Source: Paratinospora sagittata (Eukaryota; Streptophyta; Magnoliopsida; Ranunculales; Menispermaceae). Taken from it: 64,000 nt of DNA. The position numbers and the translations under genes are program-made. The stretch spans positions 8,172,501 to 8,236,500 of the forward strand of contig CM069607.1 of assembly GCA_035771175.1 (NCBI GenBank). The letters are read 5' to 3'. Each line of letters begins with the position of its first letter. Position 1 is the stretch's first letter. The notes under the pieces were generated by a model, which did no database searches, was not told the DNA's origin, and was given only the letters and a program-made list of their open reading frames with translations. Below are positions 13,296 through 25,303 of the stretch, one piece after another.

Positions 13296-14308
13296 CATAG
13301 TTTTAAAAATTCATTGAGGCTTACGCCTTAAGCCCACTTCGCCTTTAAGACTATTAAATATAGCCTTAATACTTAAGCCTTAATAGTAACCTCCTCAGGC
13401 TTTGTACCTATTTTACATCAGGCTTGCGCCTCAAGACTTACATGTCAATGTTATGTGAGGCGAGGCTTAAGCCTCAATGTATGTGATCAAAAGACTCAAC
13501 CAAATCTCTTTTTCTAATTACAAATTTTTTACTAAAACATTTAAATTGATACTAGAAGTCTATAACAAACACACTAGTTCTTTGTTATTTTAAAGTTTTA
13601 ATCTTAATTACTTATTTAGGAGAGATCAAAGTTTTAAGACTCCGAGCCTAAACTTTAAGTCGTTTTTCTATTTACATTTTCCAATTGATATTAGTATAAA
13701 TATACTAGTTCCATTTCTTTCTTAAAATTCTAATGTCAATTATTAGAAAAGACCAAAGTTTTGAAACTTGTCTAACCTTTTTGTAGACAACATAAACATT
13801 ACCAAGTGAACTTCTAATGTCAATCATTTCTACAAGTTTATAGCAGGACCATCATAAAATATAATTAAAAAAAAATAGCTAGAAACTTAGAAAAGTTGGT
13901 TTAATTGGTAACCTAATATCATTATTGCATTCTATTGTTAAGTTTCTACTAATTTCTTTTTTTGACATTTAGAAATGTAAGAAATTTTGGCCTTTTAATG
14001 TGTACTCATTAAGTTTTTAATAGTGTTTAACTGCTTATAATAATTAAAACAATTGATATATCAGGTTTGTGCCTTGAATGCTTGACATTGTTATGTGATA
14101 AGGTGCTTACATAAAAATAGCTCAAGTCTGTGTATATTTCATATTTCTCTAGTTATTTATGATATTTGAATTTTTAGAATTACTGAATTTCTTTTTAATG
14201 TATTCTTTTGTAAAAATATGAGGCTTGCGCCTTGTACCACCTCGAGGCTTAAGCCTCGCTTCATAAAGAGAAATCACCTTGCTTACACCTTAAAAGAGTT
14301 TTACCTTG
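13296..14308. mobile_element. hAT-type non-autonomous element (1,013 bp)
   Basis: Exact 8-bp duplications GTTGCAAC flank it (13288-13295 and 14309-14316), the hAT superfamily length. The ends are imperfect inverted repeats: CATAGTTTTAAAAATTC on the left, and CAAGGTAAAACTCTTTTAAG read from the right. Inside, GAGGCTTAAGCCTC-like palindromic blocks occur near both ends (13450-13476 and 14220-14260). It has no transposase ORF, so movement would have needed one from elsewhere. Confidence 0.75.
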
Positions 14309-14370
14309 GTTGCAACTTTTTTTTTTTTTTTTTTTGAGAAGAAACGAAATAAGATAGATTATATTAAAAA

Positions 14371-14398
14371 TCTAATCTAATCTAATCTAATCTAATCC
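14371..14398. repeat. TCTAA pentamer array
   Basis: Five to six tandem TCTAA units just downstream of a long poly-T tract (14317-14335). Simple-sequence repeat. Confidence 0.7.
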
Positions 14399-14540
14399 AA
14401 AGTAAAACATAGTTGCAACTTAAACATTGTAGGCTTTACTCAAATAACCTACATCACTGAGTTACCACAACCCAAATTAGGTTATCCTTCAGGTAACCTA
14501 CACGATCAGGCATGAGTTAAAAGAACCTTTTATGTTGCTT

Positions 14541-14891
14541 CAGTGTTGTCAAGACGGCGCCTAGGCCCCTTGGGTAGTGACACCGCCTAAACTACTGTCT
14601 TAACAGTTTGGAGAGATCTAAGCAAATATTTTTTAAATTTTTTTTTTTTTTTTGGTTAAAACCTACAAAATCCTCTCTTTTCTTTTACCTCAACTTCTGA
14701 ATTAAATTAATAATTACATATATAAATTAAATTAATACATACATATATATATATATATATATAGAGTGAAGGACCAATGAATAAATAAATAAAATTTTTA
14801 AAGACCTCTAAATAAATATTTTATATTCCGCATAGACCTCGCCTAATTAAGGTTTACCACCTACTACCACCCTTCCGCCTTGACAACACTG
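14541..14891. mobile_element. Small inverted-repeat element (hAT-like MITE, 351 bp)
   Basis: It begins CAGTGTTGTCAAGACGGCGC and ends with CCGCCTTGACAACACTG, so the terminal repeats match for about 15 bp, with GGCG/CGCC-rich subterminal DNA. The CAGTGTTGTCAA end recalls hAT MITEs. I could not find an exact 8-bp target duplication (TTGCTT on the left against TTGCAT on the right), so the superfamily call is tentative. An (AT)n run sits inside near 14744-14762. Confidence 0.6.
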
Positions 14892-16537
14892 TTGCATAAA
14901 CACCATTTAGAAATAACACATGCAGATAATCCAGATCTCTAGAAAAGTCAAAAGAAAAAAACAGGTAATCTAACAAAATAGAATGCATAATGATGTTGGA
15001 TTTATACATTATAAGACTTGAATTGAAATATTCAAAGGATGGGAATTGGAAAATACTTGACTTTGGAGACCTGACTACATAAAACATTTTGGATGAAAAT
15101 ACAGTGGCACAACCTAACTACTTTTAGTTTAAACTCCTAAGACTCGTGCTCTCATCAACTCCAATTTTTTAAGCCAAAGCACTTGGACCCAGACTTGTAA
15201 CTGCAAAAATGAAAAATAAAGAATGAGCTAAAAGCGCAACAGTTCCTATGTCAATTCATAAATGATAAATAAAATATGTAATCAGATATAACATGAGCAC
15301 ATCAGTTCAACCATTAGAATACATAAAGACCAGTTTTAATATATTCAAGTAGTTCAAACCACATCTGCATAGTAGATGATGACGTAATCCAATCCAATCC
15401 AATCCAATCTCGAGTACTTCCAACCAACACAGGAAGGAAGGATCAACCTCCCAAGGTCTACAGCCAATGGAACAAACAAGGGATGGACCACTTTATTTTA
15501 ACTATTACTCTCACAGTCTCATTTGGGTTAATTTATAGATACATACCACATGCATATAATAAAAAGTCACTTGGGGATAAAAATGTGGAAGATCAGTCCA
15601 GCTGGACTGTTCATCTCTTGTACATGGTTAAAGGTCCTAGAAATTGCACAGAAACATCCTAGGACATCATTTATTTACCCAAGATAACTCAACTCGCCCA
15701 TATTTACAAGATCCAAAGTTCCCAACAAAAGATTTGGTTTTACTCCCTTTAAGTTCCCCTATATATAGAAGAACATAGTACACAATACGTGTTTCTGCAC
15801 CTCATAACTTTGGTTACATGTTCCTACTAACCCTACTAGACCTCATGCTCTGACCCATGTAAATGCAAGCAATAAGCTTCTGTAACTAGTCCCTTATTCA
15901 ACATCCACTCAAACACAGAATACACTTTCATATCCACATGATATGTACAGAGAATAACTGCACCTGATACCTCAAATACATGTCCCCTTTCCAGTCATAA
16001 ATATTACATAATGCCCATGTAATGTGTATGGATATTTTCTGTATAGTATAATGTCACTATAAGCTTCAATAAACTCTAGAAAGTCCACCTACTAAAATAT
16101 TCCTGTTTGTGGGCAATGCAAAACCCATCCCAAACATAAATCTTTACTTCAGAGTAAATGACTATAGATTTTGAAATATCAATACATTAAATCCTAGACC
16201 TTAGTACTCATACATTAAAGCCTGTTCTAAAGATTTTGAACCAACAATAGATCAAATCTGAACAGAAATATACAAACACAACAAAGAAACTGACAAAAAA
16301 AATTTACGAATGTTCCTGCTCACTCCCCTGCTAGTTTAGAACTTTCTAACTGAGGTTCAGGACCCTTTTGCTAGAAAAAGGTAGTCAAAGCCTGCTTCCC
16401 TTCCAAATATCAGAATTCATGCTGCAGCACCTTTGGAATTCAACAAGAAAGAGGAAGAAGCAGCAGAGAAGGTGGATTGCAATTCTAAAGGAAGAAAGTA
16501 CCAGATGTACCCTCTTGCAGCCACTATTTATTCCCCA
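14892..16537. other. Spacer without a recognised gene
   Basis: AT-rich DNA with a TCCAA pentamer array near 15386-15409. A minus-strand reading near 15190-15120 after an AG acceptor gives about 24 open codons (LQVWVQVLWLKKLELM...), which could be an exon but has no partner I can find. See also the coding-like stretch at 16350-16537. Confidence 0.4.
16350..16537 (+). pseudogene. Coding-like fragment of unknown identity
   Basis: In one plus-strand frame the stretch reads TEVQDPFARKR, a TAG, then SKPASLPNIRIHAAAPLEF and a Glu/Lys-rich run up to the target duplication of the adjacent hAT element. The composition looks like real protein (few Ile/Phe/Leu runs, mixed charge) and unlike the surrounding AT-rich DNA. 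The TAG may be a mutated codon, or the segment may be one exon of a lost gene. I do not recognise the protein. Confidence 0.25.
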
Positions 16538-16545
16538 CTCATTCC

Positions 16546-16897
16546 CTATGTTACCTGGACTCGGGTATGGGTGTCGGATACAGGGTACATATCTAGAGGT
16601 CCGACTTCTTCATTTTCAAATTTTGAGATACGAGGACTCGGCTATATTATATGTTGTTCTTTCTTTTCTTTTCTTTTTTTCTTTTCACTCATTTATTGTT
16701 CGTTTTTTTCTCCCATTTAAGTGAATTTCTCCTACTAGTCATTATCTTCTTTTATGTTTTATCTTCTTTCCATTGGAGAATATACATAGTAATATTCTAA
16801 AATCTAAAGTGTCGGACAAATATCCCATACCCATGTTGTATCATGAAGTGTCGGACACAGGTAAATCAGGCTAAAGTAAAGAGTCTAGGTAACATAG
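16546..16897. mobile_element. hAT-type MITE (352 bp)
   Basis: Exact 8-bp duplications CTCATTCC (16538-16545, 16898-16905) flank it. Terminal inverted repeats: CTATGTTACCTGGACTC on the left, and CTATGTTACCTAGACTC when the right end is read inward. GTGTCGGA-type motifs recur inside near both ends. No coding capacity. Confidence 0.8.
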
Positions 16898-17700
16898 CTC
16901 ATTCCAAGATTGATGGCTTGTTTGGTAACTCCACTTTACATCATCTGTACAATAAACGCCTATTACAAATGGATTTTAAACTATAATATAATTAGTCATA
17001 TATATATATACTCCTGCACTTCTAATTAGAGTAAATGTGATCACAATGTTTATCAAGAAAAAAAGAATTTACTAAACTCTTTTTTTTTTTGTTAAGAAGT
17101 TGTGAGTAGAATTACAAAACACTACCAATTGTGTTTTGGTTGCATGCTTTTTAGAATCAAAATTGAGAAGGATTTTATCGAAAAAAGCTCAAGCATAGCT
17201 GCTCCCCTTCAAATTCTAATACTTGAAAGATACATATTTCAGTCCAATATGGTTTCCCTAGTCCTATTCAATTTGGAACCTATTAAATCCATAATTAGAA
17301 AGTCTATATTGATAAGGGACTAGCCATTCTACACCACCATCGTTGAGCCTTTATTGGGCTTACTCCCAAATCCTAAATTGCAGAAAACTCCTAGATTTAG
17401 ATAGACTTCTAATTCAGAATATGATTTCTAATTTTGAAATGTTTCAATTTTTTGTTTCCTGAAAGGTTCCTATTTCTTATATTAGTAGGTCTATCATGCA
17501 CTTTACTAATTGTGAGCCTTCTAAGGCCCTGTTTCAGCAACACTTAAGGTTCGTTAGGCCCACATAAGATCTTGTCTCCTACCTAATTAGACATCAAGGA
17601 ATTCATGGTTCAAATGATATGGTCCAGGTTCTTTTTTTTTTATTTTGGTTAGGTAAATAGTGGGGTTTGAGCCCCTGACCTCAAAGCTTGCAGAGTATAT

Positions 17701-17860
17701 GCCAAACTATTGGATATGTAAGGTGGTCTCGAAACCTAGACAAAGGAGGATTGTGTTAAGTAGCTAACAAACAGTGCAAAACTTTTGGATATGTAAAGTG
17801 GACTCAAAACCTAGATAAAGGAGTATCGTGTTAAGTAGTTAACAACCAGTGTAAAACTTT
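17701..17860. repeat. Two-copy tandem repeat, about 80 bp
   Basis: Two units share a GGATATGTAA.GTGG.CTC core, an AACCTAGA.AAAGGAG.AT segment and a GTGTTAAGTAG.TAACAA.CAG end. They lie directly upstream of the RTE-like relic and may belong to the same decayed element. Confidence 0.55.
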
Positions 17861-17879
17861 GTCAAATCAACTATGACTT

Positions 17880-18000
17880 AACTAGACTACATGAAGGGCT
17901 AGGACGATCAACATAGCCTTCGATGTGGAGGAAGCATTTATGTAGCCAACCCCACAAATAAGAAAAAGCCTTGACAGGTTTAGTTAAGTTGAATTAAGTG
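17880..18000 (+). mobile_element. RTE-type LINE 3' relic
   Basis: Contains ATTTATGTAGCCAACCCCAC followed by AAATAAGAAAAAGCCTTG. This matches the recurrent 3' end of plant RTE-type LINEs (coding for a HVADP-like end, then a G/A-rich tail). A similar end occurs at 58894-58932. Highly decayed; family call by motif only. Confidence 0.4.
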
Positions 18001-18041
18001 ATATGGTCCAATTTTCTGGTGTTTCAACATTAAGCTTTACC

Positions 18042-18340
18042 GCTATACTTTATATACATTCCTTTCACTAATTAGCATTTTTCTGTGAAATACCGTAAAA
18101 GGTAGTTCAGTGAAGTCTTTTATCAAACAATAAATATCTCATGGAAAAATGACCAAAATATTCCTTATGGAAATACTTATAAAAATGCCCCTATACTTTA
18201 CATACATTCTTTCACTAAATAAGCATTTTTCTGTGAAAAAACCATAAAGGTAGTCCTGTAAAGTCTTCTATCAAACAATATAATATCTCATGGATAGATG
18301 ACCAAAATATTCTTTATGAAAATACTTATAAAAATGCCCC
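18042..18340. repeat. Two-copy tandem duplication, unit 149 bp
   Basis: Copy 1 starts CTATACTTTATATACATT at 18042. Copy 2 starts CTATACTTTACATACATT at 18191. Both continue through AGCATTTTTCTGTGAAA, ATATCTCATGGA and TGACCAAAATATTC and end in ACTTATAAAAATGCCCC. Most differences are single substitutions. Confidence 0.75.
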
Positions 18341-18494
18341 AAGGTCAGTGTATTACAAAGAGGTCAAGCATGCAAAGGGACAGACAAATAATATACTGAA
18401 TTCTAAACTCCCAAGCCTACAAAGTACAAAGCCATATATTTCTCTAATACCTCACCCGCTGCTAAATGTGAAAGATGTTAAGCTGGAGAGGAAT

Positions 18495-19661
<1,167 letters not shown>

Positions 19662-20408
19662 AACAAAACGCTTGCTCTCGCTGAAGTTATGGTAAGCTCA
19701 ACTGCAATTACCTAGAGAGAGTTAGCATAGAAGGAACAGATTATAGAGACAAAGAACAAAGGATTAAATTGGTGCTCAAGTTGTTTATTAAGGTTAATCA
19801 AAACAAAAGAACGCGAGAATAAGATATTGAGGGAATTACTTTCATCATAATTTAAAGAAAATGTAAGTAAAACTTTCTCACATGGACCTCCTATCCCAAA
19901 TAAACAACTAGGGGGTGAAAAGCTGATCCCCAGGCAGTTCAACTTCAACTATAAATGGTTCACACTTCGCACAAGAATGAAAAAAAAAAAAAAATGCAAT
20001 TCTTACACTTTCAACAGCATTGTGTAGCATAATGTATAAGTTTAGAAAGATATTGGACCATCAACCACGTGTCATGTGCCAAAAGTGATTTTTTGGTACA
20101 GTGATGCACTAAAGCAAATTCATTCTGGTGTTCCCTTAAATAAAGTTTATGATCCTCAAAATGGTGTAAATCTTCAGCTATGAAAAATCCAAGCATACTC
20201 AAACAGTTTGACAACTGGCATGTATGATTGAAAAAATGACACTTGTATAGCATTAGTGCGACGAAGATGAATATTTTATTTTTACAATAGGGTACCACAT
20301 GTGTCGTGCCCATTTAAATATACATTCAAAAAGAAAATCCCATGATACAAAATTCTTGCACAAAATGATGAAAAATTTCAGCAACTAGAAATTAATCACC
20401 TAGTCATT
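19662..20408. other. Spacer between the BUD32-like and PPR genes
   Basis: Both neighbours are on the minus strand, so this holds the 3' end of the PPR transcript and the promoter and leader of the BUD32-like gene. Just upstream of the BUD32 ATG there are splice-like strings (rc of 19689-19716), so a leader intron is possible. No further ORF of note. Confidence 0.4.
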
Positions 20409-22088
20409 CTAAAGCTCAACACTTAACCGAGAATGACAACTAGGTTGTTCAATTCTATCTGCCTTTACCATTAATTTTTCAATCCTTCGCTTCGCCTCTT
20501 CCATATTCTTCCTCTCGAGTCCATTCACCAGCATGTTGAATGTGCTGGACCTAGGACACAGTCCCCTCGACACCATTTCCTCAAAAAACAAGCAAGCTTG
20601 TTCTAGTTGCTCACTCTTACATAGTCCATGAACTATAAGTGAATATGTACCAAGGTCGAGGCTGATGTCCTTTTTAAACATGTCATTCATTAAATAATAA
20701 AGAACCTTAATCCATTTATTTCGACAACACATCTTCAACAATGGAGCATATGTTTTGAGATCTGGCTTGCAGAGCCTCTCTTCCATTTCCTGGAGAAGTT
20801 TCAGAGCATTTTTTTCCTGTGAATGCTCGCAAGCAGCAGATATCATGGTGTTATATGTCGTCAAATTCAGATTATTTCCACTCCTAGACATTTCTTCGTA
20901 TATTTTATGAGCATCCTGAAGTCGACCAGCTTTGCTAAGGATATAAATCAAAGAATTGTAGAAGGAAGTATCAGGAACACAGCCATTTCTTTTCATCTTC
21001 TCATAAATCTCCAAGGCTTCATAAGTTTCCTTAGCCTTTCCTAATGAATGCATCACAATGGTATAGGTTACAACATTTGGTGGACACCCTTTTTCTTGCA
21101 TCTCATGGAGTACAGAATCAACCTTGCGAAAATCCTTTTCATGACAGTAGGCTTCTACCAAACTAGTATAAGAAATTACACAAGGATGAAAGTCATATTT
21201 CTCCATCTCTTCCATAATTGACCAGGCCTTCTCCAACTTCCTTGCTTTGCACCATCCATGTATCAAGACATTAAAAGTATGATGATCAGGGGGTATCTCA
21301 TTCCTGAGTTCAATAAATGCATCTTGAGCATGCTCAACACACCGCTCCTTGCACAATGTATCTAATAGCACATTCATGGATGAGGTGTCCTTACACAAAC
21401 CGTACTTTTCTACTTCACGTAAAGTCCTTATAGCATCTCCCCATCTACCAGCCCCAGCAAACCTTCTCATGATCTTACTCATTGTTGTCAAAGAAATCAA
21501 CCCTCCCAATTGAACCATCTCCTCCACCAATTCCCACATGACGTCAAATTGCTTCAACTTCCCAAGAATATCAATCATAGAATCATAAGCACCAGCTTCA
21601 TGTTTATAATCAATTTGCATCTTCGCCCATTTAAAGAACCCAAAAGCTGGAATCCAATCGTTGCTAAACCTCTTCAACATTTTGTCAACCAAGCTCTTAG
21701 AAGCGCGGATTTTGCAACCCTCTAAAGCCTGGACAACAGCCACAGGCGAAATGAACCTACTCTTGAGAATCCTACTAATGCTATCAACATCACTATCAGT
21801 ATCAACAATACCAAGAGACCCGTATCTAACATCCAAATTCTTATCATGAACCTTTGAATCACAGATCCAATTCACATTTGACGGAACCACAAAATCATCC
21901 TGGTTATCTACAACACAAGGGCTTCCGTTTGGTCGTTTGATCCAATCAGGAAGCTCATCGGACTCGCCCACATTGTGGAAACACTCATAAATAACCCCGT
22001 CGCACTTATCGAAGGCCCTTCTCGTCCCGAAACGCGCGAAAATCTCAGAAAAAACTCTCATTTTTGACAACATCTTATACCAAACCAC
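20409..22088 (-). CDS. P-class pentatricopeptide repeat protein, probably organellar, up to 559 aa
   Basis: Single-exon gene. PPR proteins bind organellar RNA in a sequence-specific way and act in its processing, stability or translation. From about residue 165 to the C-terminus I count eleven consecutive 35-residue P-type motifs, for example DHHTFNVLIHGWCKARKLEK, CVISYTSLVEAYCHEKDF and NVVTYTIVMHSLGKAKETYE. There is no E, DYW or SMR domain, so RNA editing by a DYW deaminase is not expected. The N-terminus has Arg/Phe-rich features (MRVFSEIFARFGTRRAF) of a mitochondrial presequence. In-frame Met codons lie at 22088, 22073 and 22061; I favour 22073 or 22061 because they put the presequence at the very N-terminus. 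Similar in layout to Arabidopsis mitochondrial P-class PPR proteins; the orthologue is not certain. Confidence 0.92.
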   Translation of the reverse strand: MVWYKMLSKMRVFSEIFARFGTRRAFDKCDGVIYECFHNVGESDELPDWIKRPNGSPCVVDNQDDFVVPSNVNWICDSKVHDKNLDVRYGSLGIVDTDSDVDSISRILKSRFISPVAVVQALEGCKIRASKSLVDKMLKRFSNDWIPAFGFFKWAKMQIDYKHEAGAYDSMIDILGKLKQFDVMWELVEEMVQLGGLISLTTMSKIMRRFAGAGRWGDAIRTLREVEKYGLCKDTSSMNVLLDTLCKERCVEHAQDAFIELRNEIPPDHHTFNVLIHGWCKARKLEKAWSIMEEMEKYDFHPCVISYTSLVEAYCHEKDFRKVDSVLHEMQEKGCPPNVVTYTIVMHSLGKAKETYEALEIYEKMKRNGCVPDTSFYNSLIYILSKAGRLQDAHKIYEEMSRSGNNLNLTTYNTMISAACEHSQEKNALKLLQEMEERLCKPDLKTYAPLLKMCCRNKWIKVLYYLMNDMFKKDISLDLGTYSLIVHGLCKSEQLEQACLFFEEMVSRGLCPRSSTFNMLVNGLERKNMEEAKRRIEKLMVKADRIEQPSCHSRLSVEL

Positions 22089-22618
22089 AATGGAACAAAT
22101 TAGAAAAAAAAAATAGCAGAAAAGACTTAAGAGACTCTAAGTACTCTAATTATGTTTGCAGTTATTTTGAAGAAAAAAATAACGCCATGAAATATATAGA
22201 AAAGATATCTAGAACAAAGAAGATGCTAAAAATTAACAGTTGGATTGCTTGCTTGCTTGGTTTGTGCTAGAATTTATAAAAATATGAACAGAAACAAGAG
22301 AAACTTGAAGTGAACAGTGAGATTGAATTGAGAAAAAAGAGGAAAGGAGAGATTTTGGGGAAGAAAGGCACCTCCTTTGATTGGATTAAGGTGAGAAGGA
22401 TGAAGCAGCTTGAACTCGGCCGCCTATGGTATGAACCGCGCGAGTCGTGTAGGGTTTTGTTTTGTTTTGGTTTTTTATTTTCTCGTCTAGGCTTTGTAGA
22501 AAAGAAACTCGTTCGACTCGTTGACATTATCTTTCTTTTAACTCGCGTGGCTTGCGTCCGAGGGGGTTTGTTTAAACGGTTGCAAAGCCGTTAGATAGCC
22601 TGATTCGAGTTTAAAAAA
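22089..22618 (-). promoter_or_regulatory. Upstream region of the PPR gene up to the giant MULE
   Basis: About 530 bp between the PPR start and the left target duplication of the MULE. It must hold the PPR promoter and leader. It includes a GC-richer patch near 22410-22450 (CGGCCGCC, CCGCGCGAG) in otherwise AT-rich DNA. No ORF here looks like a conserved protein. Confidence 0.4.
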
Positions 22619-22627
22619 TAAAAATAA

Positions 22628-23432
22628 GGGATTTATAGAGTTTGGGTCATGAAAGTTTGAATTTTTATAGCAGATGTCTCAAATTTTTAAAATTTAGATT
22701 TTGGGTCCCGTGTAACTCATTGGTCATCTTTTAATCAAATTGTTATGATACGGTTGGCGTGCTAGACTGTTTTGCCCCTTTTCCTAATAGCAACTCACGT
22801 GACGCCCTCGGTAAGCAGAGAGACCCCACCGATAAAAAAAGAAAACAAAGAAATATCTTAATTGCTACCACTAATCGATCACCGATAACTAACTGATCGG
22901 TAAATAACATTTTGGCCGAACGGTCACCGATCTGTGATTTATCGGTTAGTTATCGGGCATTCTACCTAAATTGATATTTCCTAACAATCGTGCGATACCC
23001 CGACCGGTTACCGATTGATCACCGATAACTACCAACATATCACTGATCGATAACTACCATTCTGGTCGAACGATTACCGATCAGTGATCTATCATTTACC
23101 AAAGAGCTATCGGTGATCGAACAGTTACGCAACATTGTGAACTTATAAATCTATATATCGGTCGTATCGGTAAAAAGAGAAACCAAAGAAACTAACCGAG
23201 CATTCCACCCAAATTGTTATTTCCTAACGATCGTGCGATACCCCTGCCCGGTTACCGATCGATCACCGATAACTAACTGACATATCACCAATCGGTAACT
23301 AACATTCTGGCCGAACGATCACCGATCGGTGATTTATCATTTACCAAAGAGCTATCGGTGATCGAACAGTTAAGCACCGGTGTGAACTTATAAATCTATA
23401 GGGAGGAAGAAGAGATCATCGATCGGTAAAAA
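22628..23432 (+). repeat. Left terminal inverted repeat of the giant MULE, internally expanded
   Basis: Inverted-repeat partner of 46600-47020. The first ~310 bp (to ~22940) align with the right end, including AACTCATTGGTCATCTTT, TAGCAACTCACGTGAC and CATT.TGGCCGAAC. The left arm then holds extra tandem units, starting TTCCTAAC.ATCGTGC at 22978, 23221 and 23477 (periods about 243 and 256 bp), so the left end is longer than the right. The inner edge (TATAAATCTATAGGGAGGAA near 23388) again matches the right arm. Confidence 0.85.
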
Positions 23433-24651
23433 GGAAAATCAAAGAAACCAACCGAGCATTCTACCTATATTGCTATTTCCTAACGATCGTGCTATACCCT
23501 TGACTGATTACCGATTGGTTAGACATTAAACGAAAGGTTACCGATCAATGATCAATCAGTTACCAATAATCGAAAGAACGAAGAAGCAAATTAGTCATCG
23601 CACGGTAAACGATCGGTTAATTATCGGTAATCATTTCAATCAGTTATGAAATTTTCAATCTGTGGCCGAGTGGATACCGCTACCTTACCGTTCTTTAAGT
23701 TATCTCCCCAGTAAATTAAGTGTATTGTACCACTAGACAGAAACTCGTCACCTCAATGTCATGTCGAACTGGAGAAGTTTATTAACCCTCTTCATTTACA
23801 AAGAGCTTTCGACCAATCCAGACATTGCATATCATTAATATCACTCCAGATCCAGGCGTTGCATATCGTTAAAGGTTTTGACCAATCGTTGCATATTGCT
23901 GCACTTTTCAAAAATGGTAAGTCCACTGCTTGTGAAAATTAAAGGAAGATGGTATTACCTATTATGCGAGCTTTACCATACCTATTGAACTCTACTATAT
24001 ACACTACTCACACTTTACGCACTACTCACCCATGCACAGATTTGAACTGATAGTTTGAAAAATCATCCATCATGTCCAATCCTTACCGTAATATGCATTA
24101 CCAATCTGTTATTTGTATATTCGTTATTTATCGATTGGTACCGATCGATAATTTGTTTAAACATTATTTACCGATCGGTTATTTGTGTAATCCTTACTTA
24201 CCGAACGTTAGTGCCTTTGATCATTAATTACCGATCAATTATTTATCTTCTCTATGTATCGATCGGTAATTTGTTTGAAGATTATTTACCAATCGATAAT
24301 TTGTTTGAACATTATTCACAAATCGGTTATTTGTGTAATCGTAACTTACCGAGCGTTAGTTCCTTTGATCATTAATTACCGATCGATTATTTATCTATCT
24401 CTATTTACTGATTGGTATTTGTTTGAAGATTATTTACCGATCGGTTATTTCTGTAATCATTACTTACTGAGCATTAGTTCCTTTGATCATTAATTACCGA
24501 TCGATTATTTATCTATATCTATTTACCGATTGGTAATTTGTTTGATCTTTATTTGTCGATCGGTTATTTGTGTAATAGTTATTTGCCAATCAATTCAACA
24601 AGTTGCTGATACTTAGTTATGTTTCAACTCTAGGGATATTCTGTGTGTGAC

Positions 24652-24907
24652 TGTCACACCCTAGGTTGCACAGCGTGCCCCCTACCCAGGTGTGGGCGCA
24701 CCCCCTCGGGGCGAACGCCTAAGCCATTATGACAATATTCATGAATAGTGGGGGTAAATGATCTAGTCTATTACTATGGCCCTGTTGGGTATCGCAAATT
24801 CGGCTAGATGTGACAATATTATGGATCCATAATGGCTTAGGCGTTCGCCCCGAGGGGGTGCGCCCACATCTGGGTAGGGGGCACGCTGTGCAACCCAGGG
24901 TGTGACA
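24652..24907. mobile_element. Foldback element A (256 bp)
   Basis: Near-perfect inverted repeats of about 80 bp: it opens TGTCACACCC and closes GGTGTGACA, with TGCACAGCGTGCCCCCTACC and GCGCACCCCCTCGGGGCGAA in each arm around a unique ~95-bp middle. Exact 5-bp duplication GTGAC (24647-24651, 24908-24912). It landed within the first bases of the solo LTR. The TG...CA ends and 5-bp duplication are LTR-like, while the inside is inverted. Confidence 0.8.
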
Positions 24908-25293
24908 GTGACACTCCAGAAAATATTTCATTTAGCCCATAACCCATTTGCATTCTGCCTAAACTCTATGTGTTTATCTTGTTGTGTTTGATGTTTGATG
25001 CATGTTATTTCAAGTGTTTTCACATGGTTTTGAGTTGTAAAATGTGTACGAATTGTCTCGGGATGATCGAAGCTTCGTCGGGTGTCGAAATGGGGCAAAA
25101 ATGAGGCCTAGGGACCATGGAGTGCGCTCCATGGGTGGCCCAAAGTGTAGTTTTTCCAGTTTTTGGGTGGAGCGCGCTCCATGAAACAAAAAAATAAAAA
25201 ATAAAAAATATTTGGGCTTAGTGGAACGCGCTTCATGGCCTGAAAACCCAGAAAATAGTTTTTGGCAACTTTTTTTGTGTGGGCCCAAGATCG

Positions 25294-25303
25294 TGTATAT
25301 AAG
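25294..25303 (+). promoter_or_regulatory. TATA-like box of the solo LTR
   Basis: TGTATATAAG about 650 bp into the solo LTR, preceded by a GGGCCC motif and followed by a purine-rich leader. Position and sequence fit the LTR promoter; activity unknown. Confidence 0.4.

Larger units (their letters stand above)
16906..18494. other. Spacer with repeat relics
   Basis: No gene recognised. It contains the tandem duplications at 17701-17860 and 18042-18340 and an RTE-LINE-like 3' relic near 17880-18000, all listed separately. The last bases are just downstream of the BUD32-like gene's stop codon. Confidence 0.5.

Noticed and set aside
14541..14891. Exact 8-bp target duplication for the second hAT-like element
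   Set aside because: Flanks TTGCTT and TTGCAT do not match exactly, so I list only the inverted ends.
24055..24493. ORFs of 106 and 79 codons rich in YRSVICL-like repeats
   Set aside because: They are translations of the repeated ACCGATCGGTAA-type DNA in the MULE, not protein genes.
22860..24600. CRISPR-like or satellite array made of ACCGATCGGT
   Set aside because: Spacing is irregular, the motif is a short palindrome with variants, and it sits in a plant MULE; neither a CRISPR array nor a regular satellite.
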